NCBI GenBank assembly: GCA_008704415.1
Contig: VXIS01000275.1
Span: 1 to 64,000, forward strand
Length of the DNA: 64,000 bases
From: Sphaerosporella brunnea
Lineage: Eukaryota > Ascomycota > Pezizomycetes > Pezizales > Pyronemataceae
Direction of reading: 5' to 3'
Shown: one piece after another, positions 22,250 through 34,879 of the stretch
How the letters are laid out: every line of letters starts with the position of its first letter
Numbering within the stretch: position 1 is the stretch's first letter
The notes under the pieces: generated by a model
Databases searched by the model: none
Told to the model about the DNA's origin: nothing
The model's input: the letters and a program-made list of their open reading frames with translations, nothing else
Translations under genes and position numbers: made by a program

Positions 22250-24970
22250 AGGCCCGTCTGAGAGGCGGACCTTGGTTGAGGCAGCCGCGGCGGCCGCGGG
22301 GAGCAATGTATTGTGGAAATATAATCATTCAGGGTGGTCCCCACCGCTTTGCACGCTTCTACCACCGCTTCGACCACTTTCTGCACCACCCGCACGCTGT
22401 TAAAGTCAGGGAAAGGCTGTAGGTTAATAGCCGCCTGCACCGTACTGTGGTTTTGTTTTTTATTTTTGCGGTGTAAGGTGTCGATACTACCTACTGCTAC
22501 TACATTGCTGCTTGAGCTCAAAATGGCGGAAGCAAGTTGTTACAACCATAGCGGCTCAATGGTCATCCAGGAGGTTTTGGGATTACCTATATGCTGAGGC
22601 GGAAAATGTATCCAGAGACGCTGCGGGCTCGGGGAGTGGCTGTTCTGATAGCTGCGGGCAATTGCTGCAGTTCGGTTAATCATTGAGATTAGTGGCGCAG
22701 TACCGGCTGCGGAGGAGAATCCCGGTTCGTTGGTTGTCTTGGTAGAGCACTGCTAGGTTTTACGCACGCGGAAAATGTGGCATTTTCGCACTGAAAAAAG
22801 TCCCATATCTGTGCAGATGCACGCTTGTCGGTCACGAAAAGGTCATGTCGTATGCCAAGCGTAAGGATACCATGAGCCGAAACGGTAGATATCCATCTGC
22901 ATCCGAGAACGCAAGTTGGTTGAGTGCATCGTACAGTGTTGATTGGTTGCAGGAATAAGTTACACCCATATACGTTCTAGTGAATAAGTACAACTGCGAG
23001 GCGGCTGCACTGTCGCAGGCGAATGTTCATAGGATCGATTTTTTTACTCTGCGTGCCGCATTGCCTTGGGTCGCGCATTCTGCAGGCGCACGAGATATCT
23101 GAGATATAACACCCTAGTAACTATTTGGACGGCCGGGAAGGATTCGGGATTTCAAAGGGACGGCGTATATGTACTAGGTGCTTTGCGGGGGAATCAAGCT
23201 TCGACGTAGTAGCTAGTAGGTTTAAACCGACTTATATACTCAGGGACGTCCGGACGGCATTTAGAACCAAAAAATTGCGGGAGGGCGAGACTTTCTACTC
23301 GCGCGGCCGAGCGCCAAGCTCACAAAATTCTGATTGGCTGCAGCAATGCAAAAAGCAGCGAAGAAGAATAAATTCAATATTAAGCCCTGGGAATTCTCCT
23401 TGGCCTCGCCTATAACTGCGTAACCACGGGCTGACTGTTTCGCTCAAGGTGTTATCAGAGGGTGAAGAAACGCCGCCATACAGCGCACTCCCGCCGCGCT
23501 ACATAGGCCCGCATGGCCGCACAATGCCAATTCGCAACCACCTTTCTGCCGCACTCCCAGCGGGCTCTGTTCCTAGTTACAGAATAATTACCATCGCGGA
23601 ATCATCGTTTTATTTCACTTCGTTGCTTGCGGCGTTGCTTCGGCCAATCAGATGTTTTTGGACTTGGCGCAGGTCGGTCGGTATTCGCTGTCCGGCCCCG
23701 GACTCCGGATACTGAGCATATACCGAGACCGGTACTGAGCGAAATCCAAACGCGCCTCAAGTTCAGCATCTTGCTGGACGTCCGCATGCACTCGATGGCT
23801 TCCACAGTTTCTACTTGCGAAATCTAAGATTGTGGTGGAGAGCCGCGTGAGCCACAGTGACCCAAATCTTAAAAGCACAACCTTCCTACCAAGCGAGTAG
23901 AAACGAGAATAAGGAGACGGAGTTAGTTTTCCTTCCCGAAAAGGAAACATTGCAAAATTGAGCGAACACCAATCCACAACCACCCAGCGCCCTGTGATAG
24001 AGCCCTCTCCTTGTAAGCATATGTGCGATACTTTGCCATTTTTACAACGTAGCATGGCGAAGATAAACTCGACTGAAAGTACTCGAGCTCTGGCGGGTCG
24101 GAAGCTGCTATCAGGGTTTATCTACATGTATAGAGATAGATTTACACCTTGTAAACTGGTTGAAAATGATGGCCTAGAGTATCAAAGTGCCACTTTGGGA
24201 ATTCCCATCTCTTGTAAAAGTATTACAGTCAAGTTTCAGCTCCGCGCTTTGCACTCCGGATCCCCGCTGCAACTTCCACTGATGTACGAGTATGCGTATA
24301 CGTACAACTGAGATTAGGCGACTCTTTCTTGCTGGCCACGGAACAAGATTTTTACCGCGAACAAGGACTAACTATCTATCTTGTCGATCGGTGTGGACAA
24401 TGGTGGGGCGTTTGCTAACATTTAAAAGCACAACATGCAGTTAAATCCAATGGCCGACATGGAAACCGACTGCAGCTTGGATGTGCAGGACACCTAAATG
24501 TCTTACAACTCAGACACGGCCAACCTGTCAAAGTATGCCCCCACACACCGAACTAGCCACCAACATTTTTTTATTTTTTTGCAAGTGCTCATGCGGGTTT
24601 GAACAAAACCTTTCAAAGCGTCGAAACGGATGGATAGCACAGCTCCATATTCCGATTCCAGTTCTAAGCTCCAAATAGCGTTGTCATATGGATAATTAGC
24701 TATATGCGTACCTACTGGATATTTGCTTTTCGATATGCATGCGTGGGGTTCCCAGACACCATGCGGTCGAAATGCCAAATCGAGCTATTTTCTCGGGAAT
24801 AGGCGACCTGCAGCTGCTTTTGATAAAGGCTAGAACTCGCTACCACATTATTGGACGTCAATTCCGAGAGCGAGAGTCTCAGAGATGCGCTTCGTTGGCA
24901 CTAGAAGCCAACCAATGTTGTTTTCATGCTCGATCGAATCAATTGGCCCATATAAGCCACTGCATTCGCA
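22250..24970. other. intergenic DNA without a supported gene
   Basis: Frames up to 135 codons (24055-23648 minus) have no domain and overlap frames on the other strand. No repeat pair or RNA gene was recognised. The last 100 bases hold the promoter of the membrane-protein gene. Confidence 0.45.
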
Positions 24971-24981
24971 ATTTTTGAACC

Positions 24982-24988
24982 TATATAA
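24982..24988 (+). promoter_or_regulatory. TATA box of the membrane-protein gene
   Basis: TATATAA lies 80 bases before the ATG at 25068. The CCAAT-like words AACCAATG and TCAATTGG are found 45-80 bases further upstream. A C-rich stretch lies between the TATA box and the start codon. Confidence 0.5.
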
Positions 24989-25067
24989 GAGTGCTTGAAG
25001 CGCTCCAAGCTGATTGAAGCCCTCAAGCACCGAATCCCCCCCCCTCCCCCCCGCCATATCATCCGAA

Positions 25068-27686
25068 ATGATCTCGCTCTTCTTGTTCACCCATCTAGCC
25101 CTCGTAGCCGGTGCGCCGGTTCCGAATAGCCAGGAAATGGTGAGCTTCACGTCCGCACCCAACACTCGAGGAACGCTCTCGATCCTGTTCTCCTGCGCGG
25201 CGGCACTCATTCTCTGCGTGTGGACGGGGGTGCATCTCAACGTGGATCCGATCGAGAACAAGCGACGCAAGCTGGAGACGGTGTCCAAGTTCCTCGGGAA
25301 AACGGTGTGGGCGATGATCGGGCTGTTTCTCCCGGACATCGTCCTGGCGATAGCGCTGCACCAGCTGCTGGTGGCACTGGAGTATCGTCGCGGCGTCAAC
25401 GAGAAGTCAACTACCAAGATCGATCTGGTCGGGAAAGAGGTTCCCGTGAGCGAGAGACGGACTATGACGCTGAAGACGGCGTTTTTTGCCATCATGGGCG
25501 GCTTCTCCATGGAGGTTAACACCGTCGAGGGCCCTAAGCGCATCAGTCTTAACGTCAAGGCTATCGATAATATCGGCATGATGGATAGGATCCATGATTA
25601 CCCGCTGTCAGACATTGAAGATAAGAGCAAGGCCAGCGGGATCGCTAAATTTGTCGCTTGCATCCAGGCGGGGTGGATCCTGCTGCAGTGCCTTGGCCGC
25701 CTCCTGGATGGCCTCTACATCACCCTGCTCGAGCTTAACACCGCGGTTCATGTCATTCTTGCAATCGCCATGTACTGTATCTGGTGGGAGAAGCCGGCGG
25801 ATATCAACCGGCCCATCATCATCGACCGGCGGGGTGCGTACAATCTCACGTCCACCGCCTACCGGAACTGCGTGCAACAGGTGCTGGAAGCGGCCGGTAT
25901 GGCGATGGAGAACAGCGTCAAAAACCGCAACGACAACGAGCACGACCGCAACAATAACGAGGAGAACACAGGACTGGAACACAAAGAAGCGTGGGTAACC
26001 GCAATAGTTTGCGAAAGCATCAAAAACGCGCCAGAAGAAACCTCCCACATGATCAAGCTGCTTCCGCACCTGATCGCCAACTACTTCAAGAAGGTTCTCA
26101 AGAGCGATGTCTGCAAAGGTGTCATTGAAGCCCACAGGTACAAACGCAGCGGTCGCATCCCACTGCCAGTTGTACAGGAAGCCTTCGGCGTCGCTTTCAA
26201 GGTCGCCCACGAATCCGCGTTCAAAGTCGCCCAGAGGAATGTTTACCACACTATCCACCAACTGGCCGATGCCGACACATCGACCGTGGCTGAGGAGAAG
26301 CTTAAAAAAACTCTCGACAATGCTTACAAGGCCACCCGGAAGATCACCTTCGCGAAAGCCTTGAAGGCCGCCTACGACGCAGCGCTACAGGAAAGCAAGT
26401 CCCTATCCGCCACATCTACTACCGCAGCCCCTCAGCAGCCTACCCCGGGCCCAACCCCAACGGAGCCAGGCGTAGAAAAATGGCAAGCCTTGAAAGCCGC
26501 AATCCGAGCCGCCCACGCAGCAACCCGCTCCGCCACCCGCCAGGCCGTACGCCTAGCAGCCCTCAGCGCGGCGCTCGACAAAACGACAGCCGCCGCAGCC
26601 GCCCGCAAAGCCTTCCGGACGATCACCACCAAGCACTGTCGCGATGCCGGACTGGACACGAGCGCAATCGAGGCAATCGATGACAACATCCAGCGCATCG
26701 TAAACGCACTCGGTCGTGCGGTCGAGGAGGCATTCCGCGAGCAGTACCGCACGGGTGCGAACCGGGCCAACATCGGCTCCGACGTCAACACCACGTGCGA
26801 GCTAGTCAAAGAGGCCACCTTCACCGGAATCTACAACGCCGCATGCGTCGAGATTGAGCGAGCGGTGGCTAAAGAACACCCCGAGTCCGACGTCGGTAAA
26901 GCGTGTGCAAAGGCGCAGGAAGAATTGCGGGCGTTGGTGCAGCAGAACTATATACCCCCGTCCCGGTCGGGCGAGAAGTCCGCCTGGGTGCGCTTTTCGG
27001 AGTCCCTCATCACGGCCGGAGACGTGGTCGGCGACCAGCTCATCTACGTGCCCGACTTGTTCTGGCGCCAGGGCGGCGCGGAAAACACTGTGGCCCAAAA
27101 CAACGCGGGAGAGAACAACGCGGGAGAGAAAGGGAAAGCCCAAACTACGCAGATCGAACGCAGCCCACTGGCATTCCGGGGCAGCGCGAGCATTACTGAA
27201 AGAGGTGCCGGGACGTTGACCGTCCCACCAGCCACCGCCGACACCCGACCAGCCACCGCCGACGCCGAGGACTTCAACTCCACGGAGGAGCACTTCATTG
27301 GCAACACGGTCTTCACCAAAAGCTGGCGGCGGAACCATCGCACGATCCTCCTGCTCTTCGCCGGGATAGTCGGCGTGTTCTACGGCGCTATCCACCTAAC
27401 CAAATGGAACAGCAGACAGTTTCCGAGCCAGACGGAACAGCTGCTGTGGAGGATCGCGGGGTGCATCGGGTCCGCTACTATTGTCCCCCTTGCTGCTTTG
27501 GCGTTCGTTCCGTTTGCGCCCACCGGGGCGGTGCGGAAGCTTTGTATTGCCTTTTGTGCCCTGACTTGGTCCGCTTTCCTCTTGGCCAGAGCCTACATTA
27601 TTATCGAATCGTTTGTGTCGCTCCGCCTACTACCGAGAGATGCTTTCGTAACGGTCCAGTGGGTTTTTTCGATCCCTCATCTCTAG
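25068..27686 (+). CDS. fungal multi-pass membrane protein with inserted helical region, 872 residues
   Basis: The start is the first ATG; it gives a signal-like sequence (ISLFLFTHLALVAGAP, residues 2-17). Membrane segments follow near 37-57 (LSILFSCAAALILCVWTGVHLN), 79-100 and, after the core LKTAFFAIMGGF (135-146), 194-213 and 219-240. Three more lie near 759-777, 792-815 and 824-846. The order and core motifs match a large uncharacterised fungal family. Here a soluble segment of about 510 residues separates the two membrane halves; about 260-600 is rich in alanine, lysine and arginine in amphipathic helical repeats (FKVAHESAFKVAQRN; LKAAIRAAHAATRS). The gene is intact, intronless and GC-rich. 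Function unknown. Confidence 0.8.
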   Translation: MISLFLFTHLALVAGAPVPNSQEMVSFTSAPNTRGTLSILFSCAAALILCVWTGVHLNVDPIENKRRKLETVSKFLGKTVWAMIGLFLPDIVLAIALHQLLVALEYRRGVNEKSTTKIDLVGKEVPVSERRTMTLKTAFFAIMGGFSMEVNTVEGPKRISLNVKAIDNIGMMDRIHDYPLSDIEDKSKASGIAKFVACIQAGWILLQCLGRLLDGLYITLLELNTAVHVILAIAMYCIWWEKPADINRPIIIDRRGAYNLTSTAYRNCVQQVLEAAGMAMENSVKNRNDNEHDRNNNEENTGLEHKEAWVTAIVCESIKNAPEETSHMIKLLPHLIANYFKKVLKSDVCKGVIEAHRYKRSGRIPLPVVQEAFGVAFKVAHESAFKVAQRNVYHTIHQLADADTSTVAEEKLKKTLDNAYKATRKITFAKALKAAYDAALQESKSLSATSTTAAPQQPTPGPTPTEPGVEKWQALKAAIRAAHAATRSATRQAVRLAALSAALDKTTAAAAARKAFRTITTKHCRDAGLDTSAIEAIDDNIQRIVNALGRAVEEAFREQYRTGANRANIGSDVNTTCELVKEATFTGIYNAACVEIERAVAKEHPESDVGKACAKAQEELRALVQQNYIPPSRSGEKSAWVRFSESLITAGDVVGDQLIYVPDLFWRQGGAENTVAQNNAGENNAGEKGKAQTTQIERSPLAFRGSASITERGAGTLTVPPATADTRPATADAEDFNSTEEHFIGNTVFTKSWRRNHRTILLLFAGIVGVFYGAIHLTKWNSRQFPSQTEQLLWRIAGCIGSATIVPLAALAFVPFAPTGAVRKLCIAFCALTWSAFLLARAYIIIESFVSLRLLPRDAFVTVQWVFSIPHL

Positions 27687-27689
27687 TAT

Positions 27690-30600
27690 GGATACTCGCT
27701 TTTTTTTTTTTTTTTTTTTGGCTTGGGGAAAGGGTGCTTAAGCGATTAGGGGATCACTTGTAGTAACAATGGGAGGAATTTCATTTATAAGAGCGTTTTC
27801 GTAGACCCAGGGCTTTGTTACAGGCTGCTCGCGGTTATAGGCCATCCGCGGATCGCCTGAGTCCCAGGCCCTTTGGTGTTTCCCTTTTCCTTTTCCTTTT
27901 GTTTTTTCTTATCCATTCTCGACATTTTTTTTTCACTTTGGTGCAGTTGACGCCTGAGATGGCATCAATAATTATAAGGCGGCGGACAGGATATGGACGT
28001 GGGAGCAAGTGCGGAGGATCTGTATGGAGGAGCAGCAGCGGCGACGTGGAGGAAGCTAAGCTATGGTTATGTATGTATATAGGATAAACTCGTCCCAGGA
28101 AGGAGTGGGGTAGTCCTGCTGCGAGCTATCATGTGAGATAGACAGCTTCGCCACAAGCCAGTCAAGACTACTCATGCTCAGCCTTCTTCAGACGGTGATC
28201 TCGACGATTGATCTGATCTGGGATCCCCCAAAAGAGTCCTGTCAAAAAAAAAAACCAATCACAGAACCTCACTCGACCACTATGCCCACCAAAAACTCCC
28301 AACCAGCAGCGAACCCCAAGCCTATCTTATGTCTCCTGATGCACAGCCTCACTCTTTTTGTAACTCAGTGACTTCAACAATCCGGGGTTTTACATGGGGT
28401 AGAACCTGAAGCTTTTGTACACCAAATCCCTCCTCGAGACGATGAGCACCCATCGCACCAGCTACGCAACAGCCAAAAGTGCCGAAGCGAGCCAGAAGAG
28501 TGGGGTGAATGTTATCGTGTCAGAATTGAACGGTTGGATTAGGCAGGTTTTTCAAAAAAGGTTCGAAACTAAAACTCAAAAAAAGTGCGAGCCCAGGTTT
28601 TGCAAAAGTTTCGAATTCTGATTAAGCGATGATGTCAAGGCCATCCAATCACCCACCACTACCGCTGAAACCCCACTCGGGCACAGCAGAACACTGGCAG
28701 GTAAGGGCGTTATCGTTGTAGCGAGATACTGAGCTGGGGAGTTGCTGAATAACACTCCCAAGCTGTCGCTTTATCTCTCAAGATCCCAGAGCTCCTCCAG
28801 ACTCGCAACTCCAGCCCATGACGCTGGCTCTCCCTAGTTCATACATGTTGGAGAGGCTGACAGTTCAGAGGTGGTGATGCCCGAGCCTTCGTGATACCCA
28901 CCAAAAAAAAAAAACTCCCACGGGCCGGCCAAAGATGCCAAAGACAGCACCTTTTTACTGCCGTCACTTTTCTGGCGCTTTTTCCGATTGCCTCATTGGG
29001 CAATGTAACCTTCCGTTGCTGTCGTAACGGCTTTCGAACTTTTTTTTTGCAAGACCTGCCTATTGGCATTGTGCGTTACATGGGGGTACACAATCTCGAC
29101 ACTACTACTATGCTCCAACGCCCCCACGAAAAGCTTGGAAAAAAAGCAATGCCAAACAGTCTTGAGAATGACTTCAGACGGGCAGATTGGATGGGTGGGG
29201 AGGTATTGGGGTGGATCACAAGCAAACGATTTCATCCCCGCTCCAGGGGTCTCCCCCGGGGGAATAGGCGTTTCTATATAGATATATAGATATAGATCTT
29301 CTTGCACCACTAAATTGTATGACAATTCTTAATTTACCTGGATTGGGGGTGTATGGGGTGCGTATTTTCCGTACCAACTGGCACCCAAAAGTGCTGCGGT
29401 CGGAGGGATAAGAGATAAGCTAGAAAGACAGTTATCTCAGAGGTTCAATGTGACTCTGGCACGGTATCTTGAGGGTGATAATGATTTGTATCTTCTTCAT
29501 GTCGCCTATACCTAGAGCCTTTTCCACTCGAGTTGGTTGTGCTGACCTGGTTGTGGTTCTTTCTCTGCGAGGTCCTCGGCTGACCTCACTGATAGCTTGT
29601 TTTTAAAGATTTTGGTCATCCGCCTGCGCACTCGTAATTTTAGAGCACGCCTATTGTCAGACAGAATGACAGTACATTTTGGTCGAGATTTTGAGTACGT
29701 ACACCCCCGATTACACATCACGTACTATCCACTCTGAGCGGTACAGTATACTTAAAAACACCAGTCTCTATCTTTTAAACAGAAGGCAGCTATCGCTGGC
29801 TTGCAGTGCTGCCTCAATCAACTGTGTCACGAGGATCCGAAAAAGACGGCTTCAATAGTCTGTACTATATGTAGCAAGTACTGCATTAGATTTTCTTCCT
29901 AGCAGCACATCGGCCGCTCTTGAGAACTGTGGGGAAGAGCTCATATGGATGCCTCACAATGTTAACAACGTCGTGGTCTGGACCAGGGCTCCCGCATGGG
30001 GACTCAGATAAATGACTTCATTAGTTCCCTCTTGTCACAGGGCATAATTAAGGGTAACGAATTGGACAGGTGGTCAGTCAACTACAATGTGAGGGGCGGT
30101 AAGCTTCTGAACATGACCCAATCCTCCAAACCAGCCGGCGTTTGAGAAACCCTTTTGTTGTTAAAAAAAAAGCCACAACATATCTTGGACGGGCCAGCGC
30201 AAGTGATTAAGTCTTGGATATTCTGATCTCCTGACTGCATTTACAGCGGATATATCCCGTAAAGTCCATTCGTTCGAAAGCACCAATTAGTGCACCTCTA
30301 GCTCAGTTGTTGGCGCGAGGGCGGCTGCGCGGCAGCAGTAGCGGTATGTAGCGTCGAGTGAAACCAGCCGCAATCACAAAATATCACGCGGCGAAATTCC
30401 GCACCCACGTGTCACTTTACTTTTTCCGACAGTGCCCCAGAAATCCGAGACAACTTGAAGCAGCAAAAAAAAAAACCGTGTCTTGTTAATTGCTCCTGCA
30501 ATACTCCTGAACGGTATATCGATTGACAAATTAATGTTGCCGCCATGGCCCACCCATTGGAAAGGCGCAACTTCACGGTTGACCCCCCACCCCCTAGACT

Positions 30601-32400
30601 GTGCGGCGCGGCACATCCTCCACGGTGGGTTTGAACCTTGAAGTTCCAGGACCAAGAAAAAGCACAGCCAGCCAATATAACCTGCGACCCCGCCTGTTCG
30701 TCTGGAGCGCACTAACGAGTGAACCCTGGCACTGACGCGCCGCCGCCCGTCCCCCCGATGATGCTTCCCGAGGCGTGTGGGGCCATGACCATGCGCTGAT
30801 CGCCTACGGTGACGCTGCAACCCTCAGACGGCTAAACAGTCACTGCGCTGCTTTCCTGATCATGAGTTCTGAACGCTCGGCACCCAATGTAAAAAGTAGC
30901 GCATTATCGATGCGAAACATGTGCTCCGGGGAAGTTAATTAACGAACTCGAGTACGAAAACTCAACCGACTTGATCGGCCCCCATCTAGTGTTGTTCTGC
31001 ATACTTTGGAGTATGCACATACTACGAGGCCAGCCTAACAGGGACGCCAACCAGCTTGCGATTTCACACTTAACGTGCCTGCAGCTATGATTCCATCATC
31101 CCGTCTGCAAAGTTCTGCTCCATTCCTACTGTAGTTTGGGGCGCTTAGAGCATCGATATCGTGAAACGACGGGATGCAGAAGGTTCGTGGTACTGCATGG
31201 CCCGGAAGGAAATGTCAGCCAGTAGTGTATCACAACCCGTAGGCCCTTCGCCGGCGAGCTCTTTCTCGGTACTTGCTGTCCGTGTGGTCATCGTGACAGT
31301 ATCGAAACCGGATGACATGGAGTAACTTAAACAATGCATTTCAACGACGATCCAACGCCGCTTAATCACGAGCGGAATTCTGGGGATTTTTGTGGCTGTA
31401 TGTAAGGTCTGCCTGAAGTATAACTGCCAGGTACAACTCTATTCATAAATGGTATGTACTCCTAGGTGCATTCGCGTCAAGTATGTATAGTATAGTAGGT
31501 ACTAACTCGTACATATCCGACGCCTATAGGAGAGCTTAGGCTACTCTCTTCACGTGAAGGAAAGGAACCGAAAATCACCGGTGCCACAGGGCAGATACTA
31601 ACATATATCTACCTAGGCAGGTACGTATTTACGAGTCCTTGCGTAGGTCTACTGGTAAAGGGGAAGTCTCGATCAACCCACCACTCAATTGGCCCACTTA
31701 TACCATCGTGGACGCCTGGAATGGAAACGAACTGTTGGTGAGGATGACACGGCATCTATTCCCTCATGATGGGTGGTGGTGTAGAGCTACTTCTAACTAC
31801 TACTATATGTGGACTAGTACCTTCGGCAAAGAGGGCGGGAAACCAGGTTAATGGGTAGCTTCGGCTTGTTCTGCACGGATCGTTCGACTGGATCCGCCTT
31901 TAGCTTGTGAGAGCTTCTTCCGTCAGGTCCGGTCCCTATTTGAACCGACTCACAAGCCCCTTGAATTGGAAGAAACAAAATGCATCAAACGTACCTACCC
32001 GCACATATACTCATCATCCCCACCACTTCTGATTCGCACCATGTCTCAGTCGTCCCTCTTCTCGTTATCGCATCGGCGGCGACGACGACGAACTTACGCC
32101 GGCATCCCTGTCCGCGGTTTTCTGAGAGCTGAAAAAAAGCAAAAAACCTTGGAGAGTGTCAGACGACCAATAACTGCGAGGCGCGCGCAGTCGAGAAGGC
32201 AGCGACTCAAAATAGATACCCAGAAACTAACACTTGCATGGTTGCTTCAGCCTGCCTGCTGCGAGGCAAAAGGCCCATCATGCCCATCCGGACTTTGTGG
32301 ATCATGCATGCCGCGAGCAGCTGTGGATGATGCCCGCCGTTGAGAAACGAAGCCAGCCAGCCAGCCAGAGAGCAGAAACGGGAGTGGCGCGGCTTTTTTT
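27690..32400. other. long gene-poor stretch
   Basis: After the membrane-protein gene there is a T21 run (27699-27719). 27946-28025 repeats 16619-16690. Small ATG-led frames near 28440 (MSTHRTSYATAKSAEAS) and 31369-31145 (minus, 74 codons) are mildly protein-like but isolated, and no exon chain could be built. 30297-30310 holds a single A-box-like TAGCTCAGTTG without a matching B box. No gene is called. Confidence 0.4.
27946..28025. repeat. dispersed repeat shared with 16619-16690
   Basis: The partner of the earlier copy: GCAGTTGACGC, ATCAATAA, AAGGCGGCGGACA and GATATGG occur in the same order. About 75 bases can be followed by eye. Confidence 0.55.
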
Positions 32401-33905
32401 TTTTTTTTTTTGTCTGATTATAATTGGTTCAAACTCTTTGTCATGATGTATGGCTATGGGAGGCTGCAGTTGCGGCGATGATGATGATGATGACGATGAT
32501 GAGATGTCGATGATGCTGATGCACTGCCCTCCTGCTCCGATCTCTCGCGTTGGCTGCCTGCAAATCACGATGCGACCCCGGCCAAAGCTGTGATCCTTGG
32601 CTGCGTGCGAAAAGCCATGCGTGCATCAAAGAGACCCTATGATAGATGCATGGCCGGATAGTACCGGCGTCCATTTGGTTGCATGCAGTACCTCATCAGA
32701 TCGACAAGAAGAAAGCTTCCACGCGGAGGCAAGCAACAAATCGGGCTCAGCGAAAGTCAGAATGGCCAGTCATTGTCCACGCGTGCAACTGGATAGGCAA
32801 CCGTCTAAAAACAAGTTTACGAGGGAAGGAGAATACGAGGCTGTCAGAGAGGTAATTGACTTCCCGAGTGTTGCGGACACTTCCTCTTCCTCCTCTCTTT
32901 CCAAGCGCCAACATCCCGCACCCCACCTCGACGGACAAGGTGAAAGCTCATCAACCCGCACTCGGACCTATCTAGCTCGCGTGGAGATGCGGAGATCACC
33001 CTCGAGTTATGCACGTAATCCCGTTCGAAGCATTCTCGAACGCTTGCCTTGTAACACGACAAGACTTCGGCAGAGGCGTTGCGTTACGCCGGGACAAAAC
33101 AAAAACAGCATCGCGGCAGCTCATGTTGTGATACCCAGATGCGCGTGCGGAAGCACAGACACATCCCATCTCTGTCTCTCGTCGCTCTGCCCGTTGCCGT
33201 TGGAAAAAAAAAAAAAAAAAAAAAAGAGGAGGGGGCCAATGCACTTTTCCACACGTGGAAGAAGAATGTTCCGAGTTTGACAGGTTTCCCCCCCTCCCCC
33301 ATCCCACTTCTCAGCATTTGTGGGGGTTTTCCATCGGAGATAGATCTTCTGTTGGTGAGATCCTGTGCTACGAGGATCAGGCACGGCCGGTACTACATAG
33401 GCCGTAGGCAGGGACTGGTTTTTTGACAGCGGCGTCTCGGCACGCACGCTTTGATAGGTGTTGCGGTTGGTTTTTGTTTTTGACACAAGTTCGAGCCGTT
33501 GGTCGATCCATTGACTGCTCGGCATTCTGTACCGATCGTGAGCGGTTTTTCGATAACAGGCTCGTGGTCCACGGTTTAATAACCTGCCAGCCAACACTTA
33601 CTTTTCACGCCCCCCATCGCCGACAACTCGGCCGTCCGGATGGCGGCGTGATCACGCTTGATTTGGGCTGCTGCGAAATCGCGATACGAGTTGCCGAGAC
33701 GAAGACTCGGTAGCCGGTCCATCTTCTCCCTTCCCGGACCCTTGCTTTGAGATTGATGCATGCACTCATCGTGCCAGCCTGTTTGGGTCGTCGATACATC
33801 CAGCAGAGTAAACAAGCTCCCTATCCCTGTGGCCCGCCTCCAAACCAGCTCCCTCCAGCTACTCTATTCAGGCTCAGATAGATGACGGATCACCATCCAA
33901 TCAAC

Positions 33906-33979
33906 CTTGTCCTTGTCCTTGTCCTTGTCCTTGTCCTTGTCCTTGTCCTTGTCCTTGTCCATGTCCTTGTCCTTGTCCC
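33906..33979. repeat. CTTGTC hexanucleotide microsatellite
   Basis: About twelve tandem copies of CTTGTC with a single interruption (CATGTC at about 33960). Confidence 0.95.
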
Positions 33980-34850
33980 GTGGCTACTGCAAAGTATGTA
34001 GCTGGCTTACGGCAGTCGAATTTATGCTTGACTCAGCGGTGTTTTGGCGCGCCAGATCCGCGAGGCATCAGCATGATCACTGCCACTGCTGCTAGCCGCC
34101 CTTGATCGGTAGATGGTAGGGAGGGTACCTAGAGCAGGAGCTTGGGTCGGTCCGGTTTGCTTCGATTGGTTGACACCCGGTGCTTCTCGAAGCCGGCCAC
34201 CAACCGACCAGCTACAACTTCCAACGGACCAAGAATTTGTGGGGCAGCGAACACCCACCCATTCATTCCTTGTTTCCCGGAATAGAGAGTAGAGCATTCA
34301 CCGCCTGTCTGTCTCTGTACTTCGCCTCCAACCTTCCCCCCTCCCCCCTCCCCGCGGCCCAACCCAGAGGTTGCTTGCCGTGAAGCGCGACAGCATACAT
34401 ATCTAAGATCGTTAAAGTTTTTAGTTTTTTTTAGTTTTTTTTTTTTTTTCCCCATCAAGCGAGCAGGAGTCACCAGGATGAAGCGGGGTTCTACTCGTTT
34501 CGCTTCGTTAAAGTCTTCCGTTTGCGTCGATCCGACAGAGAGGACTGGTGTGGCGGGTGATGTGATAATTGATGGGAAGCGACAGTAGGCAAGGCAGGTA
34601 AAAAAGACATTAACTCCCAACTTTGGTAAAAACTAAATGAATTTTCGAAACAAAAATGAATCCCTCCCCACCGCCTGATGCTTGGCCAGATGAGAGATGA
34701 TGCGCATGCGTCTTATATGAAATCAACCCGGGGGCCCTTCGAGTACTGAAACACCATGTTCCGGGTGTCCGATTGGATCACAGAAACATGCCAAATATCG
34801 AACGGTAGGAAGTAGGTAGTCGCGATACATACTTACTTGCCTTGGAGTCG

Positions 34851-34879
34851 AAAAAAAAAAAAAAAAAAAAAAAAAAAAA
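34851..34879. repeat. A29 homopolymer
   Basis: Twenty-nine consecutive A. It may be a retroposed tail, but no associated element was recognised. Confidence 0.9.

Noticed and set aside
25014..25067. N-terminal extension of the membrane protein from a TTG
   Set aside because: The upstream codon is not ATG, and the ATG at 25068 directly opens a signal-like hydrophobic sequence.
30290..30800. Possible tRNA or SINE from the A-box-like TAGCTCAGTTG and a B-box-like word on the other strand
   Set aside because: The two boxes are on opposite strands or wrongly spaced and no cloverleaf folds.
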